A stretch of 12,776 bases of DNA, taken from Thermofilum sp. (GTDB lineage: Archaea > Thermoproteota > Thermoprotei > Thermofilales > Thermofilaceae). Every line of letters starts with the position of its first letter. Position 1 is the first letter of the stretch. Under the pieces are notes generated by a model, which had not been told where the DNA came from, searched no databases, and saw nothing but the letters and a program-made list of their open reading frames with translations. Shown here piece by piece: positions 7,047 through 12,776 of the stretch. Made by a program: the position numbers and the translations under genes. The stretch lies in NCBI GenBank assembly GCA_020832965.1, contig JAJHRM010000050.1, positions 1-12,776 on the forward strand, given 5' to 3'.

Positions 7047-9144
7047 ATTTGGGAATAATATTATTATGTTTTGCAGTATTTTTGATACACTTTTGGTAAT
7101 TTCTTGGTTGTTATATTTGATCCTCCTACCAGGTTATCTTTTTTCAAAGTTAATTAATGATCATCAATGTTTTTTAAAGAGATTTTATTCCTCCCTTCTT
7201 CTAGGCATTTATATTAATATTATTATATGTTATATTTTAGATATATTTACAAAAGTTACTTTTAGCACATTGTTATTTTTAAATACAATTGTTGTTATTT
7301 TTCAGTTGTTGTTATTATTTAGAAAAAATTCACATAAATTTTTATTTGGACTAGAGGAATCTTTTACAGTTAAAAATATCATATTTAATATTTTTTCAAA
7401 GAAAGGAATTTATTTGTTAGTATTTCTTATTTTGTTTATTTTAGCAGTTTTTCCTTTCACAGCTTTTTTGTTTTTTGACAATGGCATTTATCCTTCTGAC
7501 CCTATATTTACGCATCTTAAAGTTAGATACATACTAATAACGGGAAGTTTTGTTAATGAATTGAACGAGGCATCTAAAGGTTATGCTATGTCTTACCCCC
7601 TCGGGTTGGAATATCTTCTGTCTTCATTATCTATGTTAAATTTTGTTCATTCGTATTGGATAGTTCGAGTTACAGGACCATTGTTAAGTATCCTTACGGT
7701 AGTATGCCTATATGAATTGGTTTCAGAGATTTTTAAGGGGAAAAATGCAGCTCTACCCGTCTTTTTACTAGTAGGTGCCGCTAGAGGATGGATCTGGTAT
7801 AGAAAGATGACATTAGCTAATGGTGTAGCTGAACTATTTTCTATATATTCCCTAATTTGCCTTAACTCTTTTATAGAAGAAAATAACATAAAATGCTTAA
7901 CAGAGTTTTTTATTATAACGGCAGCATCATGGCTTATTCATCCTCCAATGACCATAATGTACCCGATATTTGCATACATACTTGCAATTTTATTTTATAA
8001 TAAACAAAAATTAACAAGAAAATTTACTTTATTAATAAAATTTTTAATTATATTTCTTTTATTAACTTTTCCCTACTGGATTTCTATAAATATGAATACA
8101 ATACTATGGAGAGTTGGTTTAGCTTCAGAAGCTAAGGATAAATTGCGTTTTAGCGGCCCATATCAAATCAATTTTTCTAGTATGGTTCTAAATTTTTTGA
8201 CTGCTTGGTCGGGTTGGAATCTTCCTGCTATATATGGTGTTGTTCCGGTTTTTTCTGGTATTGTTTCGTTGTTTTTATCTTTAGAAATAAGGAAATATAA
8301 AATTTTATTTCTTATCTCCTTATTAACAATAGTACAATTTATATATTATTTCATTTTTATTGAACCATTTTCAGCAATTTTAGAGTGGACATATTCAAAG
8401 CAAAGAATGGTTCTTCATACACAACTAAACTTTATACTATTAATTCCTATATTGTTTTTGTATTCTAAAAAGTTAAGACTGAAGATAAAGTTCTTAAATA
8501 AGTCATTGAGTAGTAATAAATTATTGTTAACTATTTTATATTTATTGTTCGGTATCCAACTTTTAATTAATTATTACGGTCTGTATTCTGCTGGTGAATT
8601 ATTTTATACCTATCGTGGTTACAATATTGATCAAGACTTTATATCGTTGTTGGATTATCTTGATAAAAAATTACCATTAAATATTACAATTATGATAGAT
8701 GATATGAACACTTACTCTTTTGAATCATTAATTAATAAAGTAAAAGCCGAAAAACCATGGATAAAATCGTACACCGCTATCGTTTGGGAAGCAACATACC
8801 AACATTTTATTTTAACCGAATATAATGAATATTATTCCCCGGATAGGAGTAGATCGTTTACATGGCTTGCAATTTCTCGGTTGTATCCTCGTATTGTTGA
8901 AGGTAATGAGTCATTCGTAGCCAGTATGTTGCACTTAAATTGCTCGAAAGAATATTTGATAAGATATTTCAATATGGAAAATGTGAATGTATTAATTATT
9001 CATAATCAAAATTTTATAAATGTAGCCCACAAATTAGCTGAAATGAATCAATTGCCTTATATTTCTTGGAAAAATAAATATGTTGTTATTTTTTTAGATA
9101 AAAATTTATTAACAAAACTGTTTCAAGCTCATAGTGTTACCTAG
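7039..9144 (+). CDS. Large multi-spanning membrane protein, probable GT-C-type glycosyltransferase
   Basis: A 701-residue protein with about twelve or thirteen hydrophobic helices between residues 8 and 512, followed by a soluble C-terminal part of about 190 residues. After the fourth helix the first large outer loop holds SDPIFTHLKVRYI (153-165). An acidic residue a few positions before a His in this loop is characteristic of GT-C-fold enzymes that use polyprenyl-phosphate sugars outside the membrane, with D154 as the candidate catalytic residue. Other features are PSYPLG-like MSYPLGLEYL (184-193), HPP (301-303) and FPYW (344-347). The C-terminal portion starts LLDYLDKKLPLNITIMI (537-553) and ends in a small alpha/beta unit, a layout shared with several uncharacterised GT-C families. 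A polymerase or lipid-glycan transporter role is less likely but not excluded. It is extremely AT-rich: positions 7201-7260 contain 9 G/C of 60. It overlaps the preceding gene by 8 bases. Confidence 0.65.
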   Translation: MSKFGNNIIMFCSIFDTLLVISWLLYLILLPGYLFSKLINDHQCFLKRFYSSLLLGIYINIIICYILDIFTKVTFSTLLFLNTIVVIFQLLLLFRKNSHKFLFGLEESFTVKNIIFNIFSKKGIYLLVFLILFILAVFPFTAFLFFDNGIYPSDPIFTHLKVRYILITGSFVNELNEASKGYAMSYPLGLEYLLSSLSMLNFVHSYWIVRVTGPLLSILTVVCLYELVSEIFKGKNAALPVFLLVGAARGWIWYRKMTLANGVAELFSIYSLICLNSFIEENNIKCLTEFFIITAASWLIHPPMTIMYPIFAYILAILFYNKQKLTRKFTLLIKFLIIFLLLTFPYWISINMNTILWRVGLASEAKDKLRFSGPYQINFSSMVLNFLTAWSGWNLPAIYGVVPVFSGIVSLFLSLEIRKYKILFLISLLTIVQFIYYFIFIEPFSAILEWTYSKQRMVLHTQLNFILLIPILFLYSKKLRLKIKFLNKSLSSNKLLLTILYLLFGIQLLINYYGLYSAGELFYTYRGYNIDQDFISLLDYLDKKLPLNITIMIDDMNTYSFESLINKVKAEKPWIKSYTAIVWEATYQHFILTEYNEYYSPDRSRSFTWLAISRLYPRIVEGNESFVASMLHLNCSKEYLIRYFNMENVNVLIIHNQNFINVAHKLAEMNQLPYISWKNKYVVIFLDKNLLTKLFQAHSVT

Positions 9145-9178
9145 CAAATGTATAGTTTATGAATAGTATTAAACGCGA

Positions 9179-9187
9179 TTTATAAAT
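9179..9187 (+). promoter_or_regulatory. Weak TATA-box candidate before the second GT4 gene
   Basis: TTTATAAAT lies in the 59-base gap between the membrane-protein gene and the GT4 gene, with its centre about 21 bases before the ATG at 9204. This is the longest gap inside the AT-rich block, so an internal promoter giving a nearly leaderless transcript is possible. Because the surrounding DNA is so AT-rich, such boxes occur by chance and the call is tentative. Confidence 0.25.
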
Positions 9188-9203
9188 TAACTAACCAGGA
9201 TTT

Positions 9204-10319
9204 ATGGATAAAATAAAGGTCCTTCATGTAATTGCTTATTCACACTATCCTGAACGTTTTTATAGTTTATTGGAAGAAATGTCAAAATTCTTCGATATCT
9301 ATGTGTTATGTTCTGATTTCCATACGTTTCAGGCACTTAGTAATTATATGCCTTCAAGAATATACTGGATACCATCATTAAATGTAGGTGAGTTCCTTTC
9401 GCTGAAGAATACAATTTTTTTATTCCCTAATGATTTATCAAGACTTCTCGAATCTTTAAAGGTAGATATAATACATATTCACACGCATTTCTTCCTTTCT
9501 AATTATCAAGTTGTTAAATATGCCAAGCGATTAAAAATACCAACCATGTTGGATGTACAAGGTCTTATTGAGAATAAAAACATCTTTGTTGATTTTTCCC
9601 AAAATGTTTATATTCGATCCTCCTTGCTTAAAAGCCTGATTTATAATGTTAACGGAATACGCTTTGTTTCAGCATATGATTTATTATATATGAAAAAGTT
9701 ATATGAAAAAGTTAATGAAAAGTCTAAAATAATTCCAAATTATGTAGAAATTGATAAATATTACATAAGCGAAAAAACCCCCTTTTCTGTTATATGGCAT
9801 GGGAGACTAGTAAGAAAGAAGCGTATAGATTATATTATTAAAGCAATTTCAGAACTATATAGTGAGTATAAAATTTCTGAACTGAAATTTTATCTTGTTG
9901 GTTACGGTCCTGAGTATGAACGTTTGATGAGAATCGCAAAGAAACATAATATTATTGGGCGAATTTTTTACAAACCTTATTTAAGAACACGTGAGTTAAT
10001 CTCGTTATTGGCTAAAATGGAGGTAATTCCCTACACATCTCTCTATGAAGGCAATCCTTATAGTTTACTAGAGGCGGCAGCATGCGGTGTCTATCCTGTT
10101 GGCTTTAAAACACCGGGCACTTACGAAACCATCCGGCTCTTAGGAGGGAAATTGGTTAATGATAAAGCTGTTTCTGAATTGGCAGCTGCTATATCAGAAA
10201 TTTTCTCGAAGGGATTTAATTCGAATTTCTTTCGTAAAAAAGTAGAAGAATATTTTTCACCAGAAAAAATATTGTCAAAGCTTCGAAACTTTTATCAAGA
10301 AATTATTAGTACTGTTTAA
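9204..10319 (+). CDS. Glycosyltransferase family 4
   Basis: A 371-residue GT-B-fold retaining glycosyltransferase. The N-terminal domain starts with the strand KVLHVIAYSHYPERF (5-19) and contains HIHTHF (91-96). IPNYVE (177-182) marks the domain linker. The donor domain has WHGRLVRKKRIDYIIKA (198-214) with the conserved GR...K pattern, LVGYGPE (231-237) and EGNPYSLLEAAACGVYPV (282-299), which holds a perfect E-x7-E pair (E282 and E290). It shares architecture with the GT4 at 4883-6022 but differs in motif detail, so the two are not a recent duplication and probably form different linkages. A GGA at 9198-9200 is at best a weak ribosome site. Composition matches the rest of the AT-rich block. 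Donor and acceptor are unknown. Confidence 0.87.
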   Translation: MDKIKVLHVIAYSHYPERFYSLLEEMSKFFDIYVLCSDFHTFQALSNYMPSRIYWIPSLNVGEFLSLKNTIFLFPNDLSRLLESLKVDIIHIHTHFFLSNYQVVKYAKRLKIPTMLDVQGLIENKNIFVDFSQNVYIRSSLLKSLIYNVNGIRFVSAYDLLYMKKLYEKVNEKSKIIPNYVEIDKYYISEKTPFSVIWHGRLVRKKRIDYIIKAISELYSEYKISELKFYLVGYGPEYERLMRIAKKHNIIGRIFYKPYLRTRELISLLAKMEVIPYTSLYEGNPYSLLEAAACGVYPVGFKTPGTYETIRLLGGKLVNDKAVSELAAAISEIFSKGFNSNFFRKKVEEYFSPEKILSKLRNFYQEIISTV

Positions 10320-10337
10320 TATTAATATTATATCAAT

Positions 10338-11249
10338 ATGCTACTTAAGATTAAAAATTTAAAAAAGAAAAAGAGATTCGTTATTATTATAAGTAATGCT
10401 TTTACGCTTAATTGGTTATCATATTTAATTAGATCTTTAAATATTCAAAAATGTAAGGATTACTTTACGGTGGTCATTGTTGATTATGGAAATAGATCAG
10501 AGATGCTAGAAGATATTATCAAAAAGTGTCGCTTCGATGTAATAGCTGTAAGCTTGGAAAAAGTATATGGATCGGCTAACCAACGCAATTTAGGTGTATA
10601 TCTTTTTAAAAAGTTCCTTAACGCCGATTATATATTGTTTATTGATTCCGATGTAGTTATATTAGATACAGATTTCTTTTGTAAATTGAATAATTTAATT
10701 GAAAAACAAAAATCAATTATTGCGGCTAATCATATACTTTTTAATTTTGATGGAAGTATTCAGTGGAGTTGCGCTAAATTTTTGGGTCCTTTTTTGATTG
10801 AATTCAAAGATCAAAAGTGTAGTAAATCTGAATTTTTGCATGGGGCTTTATTTTTGATAAAATACAATATCGTTGATTTAATTATACAGAAACGAAAATA
10901 TATTTTTCCACCAATGTTTTATATAGGTTTTGATGATTATACATTATCGTTAATGTTGCATAATTATAATATTAGAAACTTTCCTGTTTTAAATATTGGA
11001 AAAGTAATACATGTCGGCGGATCATCTATTTCGCGAGTTAGCGAAAAGAGATTATATGAAGGTATGAAGAATTTAGTAATAGGTTTTGCTCTTACTTGTA
11101 GAGCAAAATTATTAGTTGGAGTTATTCCTGAATATATATTATTTTCTATAATTAGATCTATGATAAATCGGAAAATGAATATATTTAGTATTTTGAGTAG
11201 TTTAATTCGTGGACTAGCTCAAGGAATATTGTATTCAGTACTTATCTAG
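10338..11249 (+). CDS. Divergent glycosyltransferase family 2
   Basis: A 303-residue GT-A-fold protein. After a Lys-rich N-terminus comes the strand FVIIISNAF (14-22). VDYGNRSE (48-55) replaces the usual DDGSTD block, GSANQRNLG (78-86) is the loop before the metal site, and DSDVVILD (103-110) is the metal-binding motif. GFDDYTLSLML (197-207) corresponds to the region of the catalytic base and HVGGSS (225-230) to the conserved His block. The pattern of N-Q-R-N-L-G followed by D-S-D is typical of galactosyl- or N-acetylgalactosaminyl-transferase-like GT2 enzymes, but I would not assign a sugar. No strong membrane helix is seen; the C-terminal 50 residues are hydrophobic and amphipathic. It starts 18 bases after the previous stop and is the last gene of the AT-rich block. 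Confidence 0.78.
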   Translation: MLLKIKNLKKKKRFVIIISNAFTLNWLSYLIRSLNIQKCKDYFTVVIVDYGNRSEMLEDIIKKCRFDVIAVSLEKVYGSANQRNLGVYLFKKFLNADYILFIDSDVVILDTDFFCKLNNLIEKQKSIIAANHILFNFDGSIQWSCAKFLGPFLIEFKDQKCSKSEFLHGALFLIKYNIVDLIIQKRKYIFPPMFYIGFDDYTLSLMLHNYNIRNFPVLNIGKVIHVGGSSISRVSEKRLYEGMKNLVIGFALTCRAKLLVGVIPEYILFSIIRSMINRKMNIFSILSSLIRGLAQGILYSVLI

Positions 11250-11315
11250 TTAAAGTCTTGGTTTGTATTGAGGAATTATGTAAAATAATGGTTTATGCCA
11301 GATTTATTTCTAAGG

Positions 11316-11328
11316 TGCCAGCGTGGCA
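11316..11328. repeat. Short inverted repeat at the AT-to-GC border
   Basis: TGCCA-GCG-TGGCA is a perfect 5-base inverted repeat around a 3-base centre. It lies just where the AT-rich block ends. A hairpin at a transcript end, a protein-binding site or a recombination scar are all possible; nothing in the sequence decides between them. Confidence 0.4.
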
Positions 11329-11407
11329 ACTGGCTTAAGCTCTCGAGCGCTTGCTTCACGGCTTCCCTCTCTGCCCCTCTGTTGCTCGGTGGAGTTTTCA
11401 CGCTAGG

Positions 11408-11420
11408 GCTGCTAAGCAGC
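11408..11420. repeat. Perfect 13-base palindrome
   Basis: GCTGCT-A-AGCAGC is a perfect 6-base inverted repeat around a single central A. As DNA it could be a dimeric-regulator site, and as RNA a five-pair hairpin with a TAA loop. It is about 150 bases upstream of the candidate kinase promoter, which is far for an operator. Confidence 0.4.
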
Positions 11421-11558
11421 GCTGAAGGGCTCTGGCTGTTTCGCTGCAAATTCGTGTTCTGCCAGTTCTCTCGGCAGCGATTACCGAAGGAAGCGGTCTG
11501 CTCATGCTCGTGGTTACGCTGGTACCTGGAAAGACGTTATGTGCGCGGCGGGGGCAAC

Positions 11559-11566
11559 TTTTTTAT
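11559..11566 (+). promoter_or_regulatory. Candidate TATA box for the kinase gene
   Basis: A T-rich octamer, TTTTTTAT, preceded by GCAAC in GC-rich surroundings. The context (CAAC-T-run-GGG) resembles that of the box at 16-25. If used, transcription would begin near 11590, leaving a leader of roughly 80 bases before the kinase start. The lack of AT-rich background here makes it more credible than boxes inside the AT-rich block. Confidence 0.35.
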
Positions 11567-11655
11567 CGGGTTCGCCTCGCCCGTGATTATGCGGAGAAAG
11601 CGATGCTCGGCGGTCGGCGTGTTTCGCGTCTCGCGGGCTTGAGTGCGCGTGTCGT

Positions 11656-11664
11656 GGTGGAGGG
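11656..11664 (+). promoter_or_regulatory. Ribosome binding site of the kinase gene (decides GTG start)
   Basis: GGTGGAGGG has GGAGG at 11659-11663, eight bases before GTG at 11672. The next in-frame GTG at 11681 would be 17 bases away, so 11672 is preferred. Confidence 0.6.
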
Positions 11665-11671
11665 CTGGTAG

Positions 11672-12772
11672 GTGGGGGTTGTGCGTAGGTTGATTGTTTC
11701 GGCTCCGGGTAGGGTTTGCCTTTTCGGCGAGCATATGGATTGGTGCGGTTTCTACGTTGTTCCGGCTGCGGTCGACATGAGGGTTTTCTTGGAGGCTTCC
11801 CCGGGCGGTAGGCCTGGTGTTGTCGAGGTGTTCTCGTACCCTCCGTTCGACAGGCACGCTGTGTTCGATTTGAGGGATCTCAAAATCGATAGCTCCTCGG
11901 ATTTGCGCTACGTTGGAGCTGTTTTGAAGGCTATGCTTAGCGAGGGTCGCTTGAAGGGTTTTGAAGGTTTAAGGCTCAGGCTCTTGAGGAGCGAGGAGTT
12001 TTCTGCTTTGACGGGTGGTAGGGATGCTGTGGATTTGCCTGCGAAGAAGGGTTTGTCCTCTTCCGCCGCCCTGTCGGTCGCGGCTGCTGCCGCTGTGGAT
12101 CTGCTCGTGAACTGCTCTGAGGGGTTCGGGTCCTTCGATGAGAGCGCGTTGACCTCTTACGCCAGCTTGGCTTACACGGCTGAGAACAAGGTTCTCGGCA
12201 TCAACTGCGGCCAGATGGACCAGTTCGCTTCGGCTTACGGCGGGCTGCTCTTCATCGATTGCCGTTTCGAACCTGCTAGGGTTGAGCGCCTGAGCGCTAG
12301 GTGCGAGATGCCGCTCGTTATAGGCGATACGGGTCAGTGTAAGGATACGCCCAGGATACTGGCTTGGCTGGGTGAAAGGTTTAGGCGCGGGGAGCCGGAG
12401 TTCATGGAAGGCGTGAGGGGTATAGTTGACGTCGTTTTGGAGGCGAGAAGGGAGTTGAGCAAGCCTAACCCGGACTTGTACAAGCTCGGCGAGCTCATGA
12501 ACTTGAACCAGCACTATCTGGCTAAGTACCTTAAGGTTTCGGGGGATTGCCCGATCTCGCCCAATAGGCTGGACGTTCTGATCGAGGCGGCTTTGGACGC
12601 CGGCGCGCTGGGGGCTAAGCTGTCCGGGTCTGGGGGTGGGGGCGCTATAGTGGCTTTGTGTCTTCCGGAGGATGTTGGGAGGGTTGCGGAGGCTATTAGG
12701 CGCGCCGGAGGCTACCCGTACGTTACGAGGGTTGCCGGCGCGGGTTTGAGGGTGGAGTACTTTGAAGCGTGA
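11672..12772 (+). CDS. GHMP kinase, galactokinase type
   Basis: A 366-residue cytoplasmic sugar kinase with all three GHMP motifs. APGRVCLFGEHMDW (11-24) matches the galactokinase signature, where the GEH-x-D aspartate binds the sugar. LPAKKGLSSSAALSVA (122-137) is the ATP-phosphate loop, and KLSGSGGGGA (316-325) is motif three. GINCGQMDQFAS (177-188) matches the CGIMDQ block of galactokinases, giving D183 as the predicted catalytic base and separating it from mevalonate or homoserine kinases. It would phosphorylate galactose or a related hexose at C1, as an entry to nucleotide-sugar synthesis. The W in place of the usual Y of HTDY leaves the exact sugar open. GTG at 11672 is supported by GGAGG eight bases upstream. 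The gene is GC-rich with many T-ending codons (GTT, GCT, TTG), unlike the GC-rich genes at 2653-4846. It may belong to a different transcript from the glycosyltransferases. Confidence 0.83.
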   Translation: MGVVRRLIVSAPGRVCLFGEHMDWCGFYVVPAAVDMRVFLEASPGGRPGVVEVFSYPPFDRHAVFDLRDLKIDSSSDLRYVGAVLKAMLSEGRLKGFEGLRLRLLRSEEFSALTGGRDAVDLPAKKGLSSSAALSVAAAAAVDLLVNCSEGFGSFDESALTSYASLAYTAENKVLGINCGQMDQFASAYGGLLFIDCRFEPARVERLSARCEMPLVIGDTGQCKDTPRILAWLGERFRRGEPEFMEGVRGIVDVVLEARRELSKPNPDLYKLGELMNLNQHYLAKYLKVSGDCPISPNRLDVLIEAALDAGALGAKLSGSGGGGAIVALCLPEDVGRVAEAIRRAGGYPYVTRVAGAGLRVEYFEA

Positions 12773-12776
12773 ACCG
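12769..12776 (+). CDS. Possible start of a further coupled gene (partial, cut by window end)
   Basis: The kinase stop TGA (12770-12772) is embedded in GTGA, a classic four-base start/stop overlap. GGTGGAG at 12751-12757 is a good ribosome site 11 bases before the GTG. An out-of-frame TTG at 12762 shares the same reading frame as neither stop and is a weaker alternative. Only eight bases remain, so nothing can be said about the product. Confidence 0.3.

Larger units (their letters stand above)
11250..11671 (+). other. Intergenic stretch of 422 bases without a convincing gene
   Basis: The first 65 bases are AT-rich like the preceding block. From about 11315 the sequence becomes GC-rich and stays so to the window end. 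It holds two short palindromes, a further interrupted inverted repeat (CTGCC at 11459-11463 and GGCAG at 11473-11477) and a TATA-like box near 11560. An open frame exists on each strand, but neither has a ribosome site or recognisable protein character. A degraded gene or a structured RNA cannot be excluded. No clear U-tract terminator follows the last gene of the AT-rich block. Confidence 0.5.

Noticed and set aside
11276..11401. Minus-strand frame from a GTG, with a helix-like stretch (REAVKQALESLSQL)
   Set aside because: Only about 41 codons, no ribosome site, and ends in low-quality sequence. It could be a gene remnant but cannot be supported.
11295..11642. Open frame of 115 codons on the + strand
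   Set aside because: It spans the composition border, has no ribosome site, is rich in Cys, Trp and Arg in an unnatural way, and shows no recognisable motif. More likely chance in GC-rich DNA.
11969..12514. Long minus-strand open frame opposite the kinase
   Set aside because: Low-complexity Arg/Gln/Ser translation with no motif; it is a shadow of the GHMP kinase gene.
1..12776. CRISPR arrays, tRNA or rRNA genes, insertion sequences, toxin-antitoxin or defence genes
   Set aside because: I looked on both strands and saw no spaced direct repeats, no cloverleaf-like sequence, no transposase motifs and no terminal inverted repeats flanking the AT-rich blocks.

Overview
The window reads as an archaeal surface-glycan (glycosyltransferase) locus, all on the + strand. 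Several things suggest an archaeon, probably a thermophilic Thermoproteota member: GTG and TTG starts, archaeal Shine-Dalgarno forms (GGAGG, GGTGGAGG), TATA-like boxes of the CTTTAAAA type, AGG/AGA-rich arginine usage in the GC-rich genes, and many start/stop overlaps. I cannot fix the genus from sequence alone.

Layout. (1) 1-443: GC-rich, a promoter/RBS and a small unrecognised gene. (2) 457-2660: AT-rich pair, an FAD-dependent UDP-galactopyranose-mutase/protoporphyrinogen-oxidase-like protein and an NAD-dependent nucleotide-sugar epimerase/dehydratase. (3) 2653-4846: GC-rich pair, a membrane-anchored DPM1-like family-2 glycosyltransferase and a UDP-GlcNAc 2-epimerase (WecB). (4) 4883-11249: a 6.4-kb very AT-rich run of five genes, GT4, GT2, a 701-residue multi-spanning GT-C-like membrane protein, GT4, GT2. 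(5) 11250-11671: an intergenic stretch where composition flips back to GC-rich, with two short palindromes and a promoter candidate. (6) 11672-12772: a GHMP kinase of galactokinase type, followed by what looks like the first codons of another coupled gene at the window edge.

How the genes fit together (inference). WecB supplies UDP-ManNAc. The epimerase, the mutase-like flavoprotein and the galactokinase-like enzyme could feed a UDP-galactose-type or other hexose branch. The DPM1-like enzyme probably loads a sugar onto a polyprenyl phosphate at the membrane. The two GT4 and two GT2 enzymes extend a lipid-linked glycan, and the GT-C-like protein would act on the outer face with a polyprenyl-phosphate sugar. 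No oligosaccharyltransferase (AglB), flippase (Wzx) or UDP-ManNAc dehydrogenase (WecC) lies in the window, so the pathway is incomplete here.

The most informative signal is the mosaic. Base composition changes abruptly four times, at gene borders. At one border (about 2655) the downstream glycosyltransferase begins with a stretch that looks like the membrane tail of a second, lost glycosyltransferase. This suggests cassette replacement at a variable glycan locus rather than a new type of system; I found no phage, CRISPR, toxin-antitoxin or transposase genes.
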